Part shown: positions 12,535 to 24,900 of the stretch, piece by piece | Position numbering within the stretch: position 1 is the stretch's first letter | Layout: each line of letters starts with the position of its first letter | Assembly (NCBI GenBank): GCA_018857735.1 | Contig: JABMCL010001116.1 | Location: 1,235,001 to 1,299,000, forward strand | Direction of reading: 5' to 3' | DNA: 64,000 bases | Source: Alviniconcha marisindica | Lineage: Eukaryota > Mollusca > Gastropoda > Provannidae | Notes under the pieces: model-generated | The model's database searches: none | What the model was told of the DNA's origin: nothing | What the model saw: only the letters and a program-made list of their open reading frames with translations | Translations under genes and position numbers: made by a program

Positions 12535-12915
12535 ATGACATCACAGCAGAAATCTGATTCACTTGGGATAGCTTGTCTCTCATGCAAAATGCCTGACATC
12601 ACAGCAGAAACCTGATTCAGGGGCAGCTCGTCTCTCATGCAAAATATGTGACAGCACAGCAGAAACCTGATTCAGGGGTAGCTTGTCTCTCATGCAAAAT
12701 ATGTGACAGCACAGCAGAAACCTGATTCAGGGGTAGCTCGTCTCTCGTGCAAAATATGTGACATCACAGCAGAAACCTGATTCAGGGGTAGCTCGTCTCT
12801 CATGCAAAATATGTGACACAGCAGAAACCTGATTCAGGGGTAGCTCGTCTCTCATGCAAAATATGTGACACAGCAGAAACCTGATTCAGGGGTAGCTCGT
12901 CTCTCGTGCAATATA
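12535..12915. repeat. About 60-bp minisatellite
   Basis: Six to seven units with CAGCAGAAACCTGATTCAGG, GGTAGCTCGTCTCTC and GCAAAATATGTGACA. The unit length varies because a short ACATC/ACAGC segment is missing from some copies. Confidence 0.95.
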
Positions 12916-13668
12916 CATGTACAAGCTGATCCTCAAGTACAAGGTTGATAAAAATGTAATGTTGTAAAATACAATACAATACAATACAGTGTGATTTTGT
13001 TACTAAGTGTGAAAGAAAACTGGGAATGTGGCACATCATTGAGATCATTCCTACACTCATGCTGACAATATGGCACACATGATTAAAACAACAAAGATAA
13101 AAACAAGCATTGAAGCATGTGCTTGGACAGAACAGGCATGTATATATATGGCATGCAACAGAAACAGAAATTATGCACTGACATTTAATCAGTCACTACT
13201 GTGTATAACTGTTACAGGCAAGTGAGGTTAAGAGTCCCCAAACACTGACTCCCAGTGGCACATAGACTGTATCCTCTATTTCATGCACATTTACCTGCAT
13301 GTGTGACATAAATCAGGTGATACTGATTTCCTTTGTTTTTGATCTTGGGAAGCATTGTCGGCCTCATTGCGTTCCAGGTTTGAGTAAAATCAGGGTTTGC
13401 TAGAGCCGCACAAAGGAAGTCTTTTATTCCCAGCTGTGTGAGTGGCATTGTAGCAGACTGTCTCTGGATTTCTCATAGTTGATTGTTGATTTGCACTGAG
13501 ATGTGAAATGTGGCTAAATACTGTATTGACAATGTTGCATTTCTTTTGTTGGCTTCTGCAGAACTTGCACAAAAACAGAATCAGCATTTCATGGTTCTGA
13601 TCAGTAGGTCTCCATACTTACATATCTGTATGTGAACATCTGTGGCTCTTTGCACTGTAATTGTATCA

Positions 13669-13673
<5 letters not shown>

Positions 13674-13741
<68 letters not shown>
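13674..13741. repeat. (TG)n microsatellite
   Basis: Pure TG run of about 68 bp. Confidence 0.95.
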
Positions 13742-13743
<2 letters not shown>

Positions 13744-14624
13744 GAAGAAAGACAGTAATTGTATCCAATAAATCTTAATAGATGGCTTTGTAATTAGTAT
13801 GATTTGTCTTGTTTCTGCTCAACCTAGTTGCATTCCAGCGTCATACAGAAATGCTGTGAATCTGGTGGTACATCACTAGTCAGAGAAAAACTAGTGTTCT
13901 GTTGATGTTACACAGGTAGATTTGACCGATAACAACGACCTGTGACTGTGCCATACACACGATCTGTGTGAGTTGAATACTTTGATTCTTCCTTTGTTTC
14001 TTTTTTCTACCTTAATAATTATGTGGAGGTGGGAAAAGAGGTCTGCACTCCTGTAAAAAATTAACCTTTGTACAAGCTCTTTTGGCAATCAAGCTGCGGG
14101 TTTGTAACATGCTGTGAGTCCCATCTGCTTTCTACAAGAAGTGCATTTGATTTGTGTGTGTGTGTGTGTGCGTGCGTGCGTGCGTAAAAATGGGAAGGGG
14201 AGGAGCACATAGGCTTGTTAGTATAACAGCCTAGCTTTCAAACAACATGACTAACAGTCAAATAAAGAAGTTTGAAATCCTGAAATTCACCCGTCCTATT
14301 GCTTATTCCAAAGCCACCCACATATTGACGCAAAGGGTATATGTTTTCTGAGCACTTTTTAAACCTGCACATAATCATGTGCTCCTGCACAAATAAATGT
14401 TTTTCTGTTTGTACATTTATGTGTGCAAGATATAGAGAGAGTGAGTTGTGTTATGTATGTGTACATGTGTCTTTACTATTAAGCTGTAAACAGATTTTGT
14501 CTGTAAATGGATGTCTTATGGATATAGTTCATAGGCAAGGTTTCAGAGTAATCCTATTCTTTGATGTGTAATCCTGTTCTCCCACTCCCTTTCTCCTGTA
14601 TTTGTATGTTTCAAAAGATTTTAG

Positions 14625-14885
14625 TTCACGAAAGGAATTTTAACACAGAAGTCTATTCTTTAGAGTCTTTAGAATTATGAAGATGAAAGCTATGCCACTG
14701 TAACACTAATTTTGACACAGAAGTCTATTCCTTAGAGTCTTTGGAATTATGAGGATGAAAGCTGTGCCACTGTAACCCTAATTTTGACACAGAAGTCTAT
14801 TCTTTAGAGTCTTTAGAATTATGAGGATGAAAGCTATGCTGTTGTAACCCTAATCTTGACAGAAGTCTATTCTTTACAGTTCTAA
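14625..14885. repeat. About 100-bp tandem repeat, three copies
   Basis: Units contain ACACAGAAGTCTATTCTTTA, GAGTCTTTAGAATTATGA and GATGAAAGCTATGCCACTGT. The last copy is truncated. Confidence 0.95.
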
Positions 14886-15224
14886 TGGACTACTAGTAGT
14901 GATAGTGACTTCCATTATCTGGGCTGTGGTTGTTTATCTTGTGGTAGGTTAGCTTGTTTGTGCATGTGGATTTGCAAATCCTTCTTTGCCTTTTTGTTTG
15001 AAGTCTTGTGTGATATAATGCTGAATTTGACCATTAATCTCTACATCTCTACACTTGTCTGTGGATGGACAGTGGAATCTGCAGCAGTCAGTTTAGTTTG
15101 CATAGGTGAGTTACTTTTTGTACAATCCTTAAGAGTATTAGTCCCTGGGTTCTCGAAGTGCCTCAAAAGCCCCTGAAAATCAGTAGCAACTAGACAAAGT
15201 ACTTGAAAGTCATTGAGAATGAGA

Positions 15225-15655
15225 CTGTGGTACTGTAATCAAGGCCTGTGCCTCTGTAATAAAGTGTTCTGACAAAATCTATGCCCCTCTAGTAATTAAA
15301 GTGTTCAGACAAAATCTATGCCCCTCTAATAAAGTGTTCTGACAATGCCTGTGCCCCTCTAATAAAGTGTTCTGGCAATGCCTGTGCCCCTCAAATAAAG
15401 TGTTCTGGCAATGCCTGTGCCCCTCAAATAAAGTGTTCTGGCAATGCCTGTGCCCCTCAAATAAAGTGTTCTGACAATGCCTGTGCCCCTCTAATAAAGT
15501 GTTCTGGCAATGCCTGTGCCCCTCAAATAAAGTGTTCTGACAATGCCTGTGCCCCTCTAATAATGTGTTCTGGCAATGCCTGTGTCCCTGTAGTAAAGTG
15601 TTCTGACAATGCCTGTGCCTCTCTAATAAAGTGTTCTGACAATGCCAGTACCCCT
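15225..15655. repeat. 36-bp minisatellite
   Basis: About 12 units of the type AATAAAGTGTTCTGACAATG followed by CCTGTGCCCCTCT. The units are contiguous with no unique spacers, so it is not a CRISPR array. It yields a long minus-strand frame that is only repeat. Confidence 0.95.
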
Positions 15656-16019
15656 CTCCCATCCTGCCGTTTCAGACACAAAGTCTGTGACTAACCATTA
15701 TGGCTTTTCCTGACCAGTCCTTGCTACCCCTGTCTTGATGTTCATGGTCCTACCTCAGTATGTAAATGCAAGTACACATTACAAAACTGGGTTCTGTTCT
15801 TCCTTTCTGAGCTTGCTTGCTTCTGTTTGTAATTTTCTTAGGGCCTTCAAAAGAAAAAAAGTCTACTGAAAGTCCATGAATCTTGTGTCCCAAAATCTGC
15901 ATAAACCCAGTGAATGAATAGTGGTCCTTTCTCAGTCACTTGTATGTGCTCTGCACTGTATGTAACTAGTTCACAAGTAGTGCTGCTGTGCCCGGGCAAA
16001 TGGTCAGACAATTTTACCG

Positions 16020-16345
16020 TTAAAGTCAAGTAATCAATTTGTTGGGTGCCATTAAAGGGGATCCCAAGTGAGGACACAAGCTGGCCTGAAAATGTGCAAA
16101 TGCAGTTTCCATTTGCTGGCTTGGTATGGAACATTCTTGCTTGGTTTTTCAACAGAAGTACTTGTTTGCTTCAAATTTGAGCTGTTTGGGGTACAGCCAT
16201 GTTCATTCCCTTACCAATAAAGAGCAAAAGGAAGGGTGGGACATGAGGCAACAGACACTTGTTTCATGTTACATGCTGGCATTTGTCTGTGACAGCAAAG
16301 ACAGATTTCCAGGCACAAAATGGCAGCGTTCCCAGCCATGATCAT
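16020..16345 (-). repeat. Dispersed repeat, copy 1
   Basis: The segments TGGCAGCG(TT)CCCAGCCAT and CAAAAGGAAGGGTGGGACAT reappear as reverse complements at about 26450-26730. Both copies also share an edge with AAAGGGG and CCAAGTGA. The family identity is unknown. Confidence 0.5.
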
Positions 16346-16440
16346 AATAATAATAATAATAGATAACTTTTGTATAGCGCTATTCTCTGGTGTACCCAAA
16401 CTCACTGTGCTTTACAACATTCTCCAACATTTTCTAAGTT
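16338..16440 (+). repeat. Dispersed SINE-like end with (AAT)n and AGCGCTATT
   Basis: An (ATA)n run is followed by CTTTTGTATAGCGCTATTCT and CACTGTGCTTTACAACATT. This ATTATA...AGCGC...GCTTTACA layout is common at the ends of metazoan SINE-like repeats. A related copy lies near 38080-38160. Confidence 0.5.
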
Positions 16441-16582
16441 TCACAAACATAATACATATAATTATGACAACTAATAATGTATAATATACAAGTACATGTG
16501 CCAGATGAGAAGCAGCAATATATAAAGAAAATGAATCATTATATTACTACCTATCTCTCCCAGTCCCCACCCTCGCCCCCAA

Positions 16583-16585
<3 letters not shown>

Positions 16586-16677
<92 letters not shown>

Positions 16678-16686
16678 ACACACACG
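16586..16686. repeat. (CA)n microsatellite
   Basis: About 100 bp of almost pure CA. Confidence 0.95.
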
Positions 16687-17935
16687 AATATGAAACAGGT
16701 AGCGGTTGGCTTGTACAAATTAATCAGAAGGCTTGGCAGAAGAAATGTGTTTTTAGGTTAACTTTGAAAGTTGGGAGGGAGACCATCAAACATCCATTTT
16801 GAACAGACTGGACCTTAAGCTGATTGAAAAGCTGCTGTGAGTCTCTTCTTAACCCTAGTGGTGGGGCCTGTGGCACTTTTGTTTGGCTCCCCTTTAAGTG
16901 TAGTGCTGATCGAAAATCTACTCAGCCCATGCTTACTCAGCTGCTCAGTTCTAATCCAACAGGTAGGACCTGACTATTGCACACATCTGCAGATACTCGT
17001 TGTTGATGAGTCTTTTATTCATATGGCAAAGTACACAAAATCTTGTGCATCATGTGTTACACCTGTATTGGTTACTTGCGATGAGTTCTAACTTGTACTG
17101 AAGATAGCTGATGTAAGTTAAATTTTAGATGATGGTGTATTTGTTGAAAATGACAATATGTATACCTGAGTGAAATACGTATGGGTTCATTGTGGCTTCA
17201 ACAGCTGCCATCTTTTTACTGATGCTAAATTGTCTGATGTTGATGAAGATGCTGTTTGATGTTAGGAAGTGTTGTTTTTGTTGTTAGTTTCAAATTTGGA
17301 TTTACTTTGTTTATGGACATGAGTTTATTGAACTTTGCTTCATATGTGTTAAAACATTAATTTTTTACATCAAAACTCTTCAGAATTCGTAGTTTACTTT
17401 TTGTTGTTGTTTTTGATTTTTTTCCCCTCCCCTGTGTTCTTTTGTCTGTAACTTCATTGTGGACAACAGATTTCAATTGGGGGCACAATGAATTTATGTT
17501 TAGAGCATAGTCACCAGCCATCATTATTTGTGAGTAAAAAGCTTGCTTTAGTTAATGCAGTCAAAATGAATACTATGGAGTAGGTGGAAGTGAACAGTGT
17601 TCATGTAAGGTTATGTACTTCATGTTTGTCAAATCTCAATAAATAAAAAATAAAAAATAAAGAAAAGAAAAAATGAATGGAAAGCATCAATTCTTTTGAT
17701 AAAAATAGCTGCATTACATCAATAATCTGCAGCAAACTAGTTTAATTAAGTCATAGTTCATTTAATGAAAAATTTGTGAAATTCACATTAGTATTTTTGT
17801 CTTCAGTTGTTATCATAAACAGAATATGACTGAAATCTGATCTGCTTTAATGCTTGTGTAGAAAATATTTGTAAATGTATAGATCCAGTATAATAATTTA
17901 TGCTAGCTGCATCAAAAATAAAGACAATGACAGAA

Positions 17936-17937
<2 letters not shown>

Positions 17938-18000
<63 letters not shown>

Positions 18001-18112
18001 CTCTTTATGTGTGTGTGTGGTGTGTGTGCGCCAGTGTGTGTGTACCTGTGTATGTGTACCTGTGTGTGTGTGTACCTCTGTATGTGTGTGTGTGTGGGGG
18101 GGGGGGGGGGGG
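17938..18112. repeat. TG-rich run ending in poly(G)
   Basis: TG dinucleotides with short interruptions, ending in a run of about 16 G at 18097-18112. Confidence 0.9.
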
Positions 18113-18810
18113 TATGTGCTGTTTTGTTGTGTACCTTTACTTATTACTCAGTCTATGGTACTGAGACTGAATGACACATAGTATATCAACTGCACAGATG
18201 GGATTCTGGATGATGAGCATATGACAAGAACATGCCTTACATCCTACACACACAAAAATAGTTCATTTTTCAATTTCAACGAAGTATGCTGCATGCGTAC
18301 AAGTGATTAAAAAAAAAAATCTGTCCAGTCTGGAGTGTGTTGGTGACAATGTCTCAGAACTCCAGCTGTGCTTTTGTATGATGGCAAACTTCTTAGACTG
18401 TCATGTATTGCCACGGGGGGAGAAAATGTTGGTATGAATGAGTTCCCACAAGACTGTTCAGAGGATGACTGGATAGCGTACTCTCCAAGTTCTTGATTAA
18501 TGGATGGTGGCTGCCTCTATCAAAGAGGTGCAAGGGACCCCAGTGTTGAAAGTTAGGACAGAATAGCATAGGCTGGCACAAACCAGGTGAAGGCTAAGTT
18601 AGCCTAGGTAAATTTGATCACCATATCATATATCGTAACAAGCAGACTTTATAGCATCTTCTTCACCAAAACCTTTTTTTCTTTCTTTCTTCCTCATCTT
18701 CTTCTTGTTTTTTGTTTGTTTTTTTGTATTTTTCCATAAAGCAGCCTGCTTCATCACGTTGTTGAAGATTATCTCAATCGTAAAGGCTGAGCAGCAGTAA
18801 GAACTCACTC

Positions 18811-18813
18811 ACA

Positions 18814-18865
<52 letters not shown>
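18811..18865. repeat. (CA)n microsatellite
   Basis: Pure AC/CA run of about 50 bp upstream of ERCC1. Confidence 0.95.
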
Positions 18866-18867
<2 letters not shown>

Positions 18868-18939
18868 GAGTTTTGAGTGTTGTTTTGAGTGTGCCACCAG
18901 CTTTTCACATTACCGGCTATGCCTCTGTAGTGCCTAACG

Positions 18940-19030
18940 TTCGACAGTAAGAGTAAGTAAGTAATTTAGATTTTAACGCCCAGTCAACCAGGACGTTTAT
19001 ATCTCAGGGCTATTCGACTGTGAGGAATAT
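18940..19030 (+). repeat. Dispersed repeat with TAAG tail and CCCAGTCAACC motif
   Basis: GAGTAAGTAAGTAA followed by TTTTAACGCCCAGTCAACC. Related segments occur at 24870-24912 (plus) and 62385-62440 (reverse complement), and a shorter piece is at 2688-2720. This points to one dispersed family with a tetranucleotide TAAG end. Confidence 0.6.
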
Positions 19031-19295
19031 GATCTTTCAGTATGCGATCAAAAGTGGTAATTTCTCTCACTCTGCCATTGTAATATTTGTTCTGTGTTCA
19101 GTCGGTTGCTCTGCTACGCTTTTTTTTTTTTTTGTTGTTTTGTTGTTGTTGTTTGTTTTGTTTTGTTTTAATCTATTTTATTTATATATATTTAATTCTT
19201 GGGTGAACGAATGTGAGAAGCGCATATATCCAGAGGTCAAGGGTCAGGTTTAGCACATGTCTCATAAGAGTTACGGCCCTTGTGCTGTTTACATC

Positions 19296-21890
19296 ATGGC
19301 GGGGAAACGATTTCGTGTGCCAACTCTCCAAGAAATGGAAATGGCTGACAGCGAAGAGGCTTTGGTGAGGTTTTACTGTCAGACATATCTTGACCCAGTC
19401 TTTGAGGTTTTGGAGCGTAGTTTTTGGTTCAAACTGTAAGTTTCATGGTTAACAGTTACTCTGTGGTCACACTAGCAGTCGCACTCACAACAACTGAACA
19501 AAAGTTCTACAACAGTACAACTACAACCAGGTGAACAATGTCTAACGTAGATTTAACCGCAATTATTTTGGTTTCTTGCTAGTAGGACAGGCGCTGATGA
19601 GACGTCACAAATGCTGACCCCGAAGAATTGAAAAAGTCCCTAACTCAGTCTTGACAGGGGCAATAAATGAATAATTATGAGTCTTATGAGTGCCACTGTC
19701 ACTGTGTCAGTGTCACACTCATGACACTGTGATAATGTGGAGATTTTTCGGTGCAGAGCAATAGCACTTGTTCTTGAAACAACGAAAGCCAGGTTGAGCA
19801 TGATCGAGCACTGGGTTTTCACATGGATCACTGGATGGGTGACCATTATGCACTAGGCATTGTGCCTGCCCTGAAGTGTTTCCAATTCCAGAGCCGTCAA
19901 ATTCAGTGCAGGCTCTGCAAAAGTCCTTTAAATGAGACTATGATTGTATAAATGGAGGTTCCCCAAGTCTATACATGCATGCAAAAAGATCACATATACT
20001 GATAGGTGCATGTTAAGACTTGTACAAATTGTCGTTCATACATGTCAGAGTTCAGTGGATTGTGAAAACACCAAAATAACCCAGCTGGCACTAGTTAAAG
20101 AGAAGTAAAAGTGTCAGGGTGTTCAAAATGTTGAAGATGGACACTATATAGAAGAAGATGGCTGATTTCTCACTGGTGAGGACCTGGAAGATTTAGGGTC
20201 ATCTTGCATGCCTGTTGCTGGCTGTTCTTGATGTGCAGACCCTGTTGGCACACTTTTTGACAGCTAATGTTTCCTGACAGCTTGGGCTGAGGATGGTTGG
20301 GAGGCTGCCTGTGGACTACGCTCTGCATCTGTGCAGCTCTGTCCTCTTGTCTTGAACTTGTCACTGGCTTTTCTCGCTGATGACTGCCAGTTGTCTTGGT
20401 CGGAGGCCTCCAGTTGCCATGACTGAAGGGTGATTCCCACCTGTGAACGCTGTCTCTGCAGCTGGTCTTCACAGCACTTTCTGGGAGTACTGGGATACTA
20501 TGATTGCACTCCTCTTGTTGGAGCTTGCTGAAAAAGATTGCTCTGTGCATGCAAATGTCTTTTTAAAGTTTTTCCTTGCAATGTGGCCAGCCCAGCATAG
20601 CTGAACGTGAAACAGGATAGACTCTATGCTGGGCAGGCAGACTGTAATTTGTGTTAATTAAACTGATGTGTGATGTCATTTTCATTTTGTGTCACTACAG
20701 AGGTTATGCAAGTTTGTAACTTATTTCATTGTAAATCAGTGTGTACTTTTGTGTTGCGGTACAGGTTACAAGCAGACCTCTTTTCAGACGGGATGCAGCA
20801 TCAAAATCAGTGGACCACTCATCAGATGCAAAAGGCCCTGTTTCCACACCATTGCAGAACACCCCCCCGAAGCGAATGTTCTCTCAGAAAGCTCTGTTGT
20901 CACAGCAACCCCTTTCCCGGCTGTCCAGGAGGGCGAAAAGCACAACTGTACCCAAGGAGACCACACCGAGCTCTTCACACAAGGTTGAAAATAGTGGCAG
21001 AGGTGAAGCAGCTTATTCCTCTGCTAATTATCTGAGCCGTTAGCCAGTTCCAGGGTAACATGTGCCAGCCCCAGCTTTTAGGTTGCAGTTAGATACTATA
21101 TTAATTAACTTTTATCTTTCATTGAAACACACACACACACACACACACATGCGTGTATGCACAAACATGCATTGAAAGAGTTGTTTATGGTTTGGCAAAA
21201 TTTCCTTTCCGCATCTAGATAAAAATAACAGTTTAAGGTCATGATTATTTTTAAAAAACAGAGGGTGTCTGTGTTTGTCATACACTTGTAAATTATGCAA
21301 ACTGCAAACCATTCAGAAGTGCCAAGTACATGGTCTGATGTGCACAGTCTGTACAGTGTATGGTCTGCTGTATACAGTATGTACAGTGTATGGTCTGCTG
21401 TATACAGTCTGTACAGTGTATGGTCTGCTGTATACAGTCTGTACAGTGTATGGTCTGCTGTATACAGTCTGTACATTATATGGTCTGCTGTATACAGTCT
21501 GCACAGTGTATGGTCTGCTGTATACAGTCTGTACATTGTATGGTCTGCTGTACACAGTCTGCACAGTGTATGGTCTGCTGTATACAGTCTGTACATTATA
21601 TGGTCTGCTGTATACAGTCTGCACAGTGTATGGTCTGCTGTATACAGTCTGTACATTATATGGTCTGCTGTATACAGTCTGTATAGTGTACGCCTGTACA
21701 ACTGTGCATAGCAACTGTCTTTCAAGAATGAAAAAGAAATAAAACAAAAAACAGTATTTGAATCCGGCTTTAGAAAATAGACAAGATCTTTAAAGGTGTT
21801 GCCAAAACAACAGGCAGATATACATACACACACAACCTGGACATTGTAATTGGCTACGTGCTCCAACTGAAAAAGAGAGAGAGAGAGAGA

Positions 21891-21959
<69 letters not shown>

Positions 21960-24900
21960 AAAGAGAGATATAGATATATTTTTTTTTTATTATGACAGAT
22001 AGCAGCAGTGGAAGGAAAGGAGTGACCAGCAACAGGACTGGTGGTGTCCTCGTGTCCAACAGTGGCAAGGTGGACACGGGGCAGAGACAGGCCCACCAGC
22101 CCAACACCAGCAACAGTGGCAAGGTGGACACGGGGCAGAGACAGGCCCACCAGCCCAACACCAGCAACAGTGGCAAGGTGGACACGGGGCAGAGACAGGC
22201 CCACCAGCCCAACACCAGCAACAGTGGCAAGGTGGACACGGGGCAGAGACAGGCCCACCAGCCCAACACCAGCAACAGCGCTCAAACAGTGAAGGCTGTG
22301 GAAACTGTTGCCAGCGGAACAGCTCAACCACAGGCAGCTGGAAGGGGCAGCTCGGAGCAGGCGACTGAGGCACAGGATGCTATCCGTGCTGAGTGAGATA
22401 CAAGTCATACGACGGAATCCTCTTGAAAAGATCTCCATTATGGTGGCATTCTGCTTCAGACAGTGATTTTAAAGTCCCTGCCATGCACATTCCTGGCTTT
22501 TTCAGTTCTACTGAAGCAAAATCTCATGAAGAAAAAGTAGTTTCTGAGCCAAGTGATTTTATCTTTAATGAAGATCAATTTATTATCTCATCAGAGACAT
22601 CCGTGGCTAAACATATACCACATCACAGTGGAAAATGACAAAATTGCAGTTGTTTAAACTCAAGGAATAATTGTTGTAAACACACTTAGTATAAAAAGGT
22701 ACATATTAAACAAACTTGTACATAGTGCTGTAATACATTTACACGCACATGTGCACAGACATGCGTGCGCACACACACATGCTCCCTCACTCACTCACTT
22801 CATAGAGTTCCAGTGTTGCAATCTGCCTGATTCCGCTTATGGATTGAAATGCTGTGTTAAGAGCTGGGGGAACCTGTGCTTACAATAATGATACACAATA
22901 ACAATATGCTTTATTCATCCCAGCGGGAAATTAATTTGTTACACTTTATTGCCAAGTGTCAATACAATTGCATGAGGAATGTTTTGTGGTGTCAAGTACA
23001 CCCATCACACATTCACTACAATCATAAATCATCATTAAATTACAACAACAGCAAATAAACATCCAGGTATTTATACATAAAAACATGAAAAATCCCACTG
23101 GCATCAAGCTGTGCATATCACATAAAATTGTCACTTCCTGAGGACCCCCTCTTAAAGGTTACTGTCCTAATAAAAGCAGTTATAAGAATTATCTACAACA
23201 AATTAATTAATTAACCCTGCCGGCTTACTCCACTGGCCACTATCACCCTGTTTTACTCCAATCATGACCCTGACCCCTAACTGAACCCATCTCCCTTTAC
23301 CCCCCCCCCCCCCCCCCCCCCCCCCCTCCAGTGAGCCCTCACATGGTGGTGTTACTCAAAGTATTGGGGCTTTTCACATAGCAACAAAAATGAAGATGTG
23401 TCTGCACAGATTTTTATCATGAAGTAGGCAGAGTATCTCAGACAAAAACAATTATTTAGCACAATGCAGGTGGGGAATGCCACGGATCTAAAATATCGTG
23501 CAAATAGTAGCAATAAACTATGAGGAAAATGTTTAGAATCTGCAGGCGACTAACCCAGCCAAGAATAGGCATTACCTCATGCTGTGTCATTGCCAAGTTT
23601 TCAACTGAACAGGCTCTTAGAGTGATGAGATTTATATAGCTATATGTTTACGGTTGTTGAAGAAGAAAAACATTTGCAGAAAAACAATTATAGAAATGCT
23701 TTGTTACTGTTGCTGTTGTTGGTAATGTGGCTGTTGGCTGTTTTGCTGTCGACTGAATGCATGCCTGATTGTATGTACTTTCAGTGTCCTACCAACACTG
23801 GCCAACTGAATGCATGCCTGATTCTGTGTATTTTCAGTGTTCTACCGACACTCGCCAAACTGGGGAAAACCAGTTCCTTGGTGGTGAACTCCAAGCAGGT
23901 TTGTCAGATGCTTACAATCACCTCTCAGTTTTACCACCCTGGCCCCAGCGAGTTTGATGTTCAGCAGAGGGTTCAGTCGTGTCTTTTCAATGCTGTTCTC
24001 AGTGTATATCAAAGTGCAGTGAGTAAGTGTGCTGAATACCTTGGACTAATAAGTGTCCAAGGACTAAGAAGAGCATCAATTTTATGTTAAATAGCTCTAT
24101 ATAAAAGCTAGCAATAATGATAATTTTATCTGCAGGCTTCGTGAAGGGCAAATACATAACATGTATCCTTGCTTGGACATTGTATGCCTCTGTGCATGTT
24201 GTTATCAATGTAACTCATTTGGGAGGGTTAAAGAAAGTCCGAAAACTGATCGGATCAACTGATCAAAGCAAGGGAAAGAAATCGGTGAAGACTGTCAATG
24301 AACTCTCATTCTCTTGTTTGATTTATCTCTTTATTATAGCATTGTTATATTGCATTCTGTTGAAAATTAATATGAACAATATTCTGTCCTGTAGATGATA
24401 GCATGTTTCTGTTAAAAATTAATCTGAACAATTTTCTGTATGTATATATATGACAACATTGTGTTTCTTTGTTTTCAGAGAGGCAACCCAATTCTCAATT
24501 ATGTGCGCAATGTACCGTGGGAGTATGGCAACATCGTACCAGATTATGTCATGGGACAGTGCAACTGTGCTCTTTACCTCAGGTAGGGCATCAACCGCTG
24601 ACCTGTGGATCAAAGCTAGATGCTTGAAAATGTACATGTGGAAAAAAGGGCCCCATGGGTGTTTAGTCTTTGATGCAGTACAACATTGGCAAGGAAATCT
24701 AAGCCTGAACAGAAATTCCCAGTGCTTGGATCCAGTAAATCGATGCACAGTTCTGTGAAGAACCGTAATTATTTAGGTCAAAGGATAAAGAATGAAAAAT
24801 AAAATAAGCAAGTAACTGATTGTTGAGGCGTTAGATGTATGTCTGCAAGACCAGAGTAAGATTGAGAAGAAGTAAGTAAGTAAGTAACTTGGTGTTTTAT

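Larger units (their letters stand above)
9787..19295. other. Gene-poor interval: SLC25A10 3' UTR and intergenic DNA
   Basis: No coding exon could be supported on either strand in these 9.5 kb. The carrier 3' UTR starts here, but its end is unclear: AATAAA-type signals occur at 10803-10808 and again around 13767, 14262 and 17640. The rest is A/T-rich single-copy DNA interrupted by the tandem and dispersed repeats listed separately. The sequence just before 19296 holds the ERCC1 promoter; no clear TATA element was identified. Confidence 0.6.

Noticed and set aside
15225..15655. CRISPR-like regular 36-bp repeats
   Set aside because: No spacers between units and a eukaryotic context; it is a minisatellite.
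15279..15662. 127-codon minus-strand frame of repeated HRHCQNTLLEG blocks
   Set aside because: 36-bp repeat read in frame; no start context, splice sites or similarity to a protein family.
20170..20550. 126-codon minus-strand protein-coding gene
   Set aside because: Homologous stretch at 32870-33140 is broken, and the frame looks like a retroelement tail rather than a cellular gene.
21105..21953. 282-codon minus-strand open frame with repeated Tyr-Thr-Ala-Asp-His blocks
   Set aside because: Produced by a 30-bp minisatellite (multiple of 3) and a CA run in ERCC1 intron 2; all six frames are open there.
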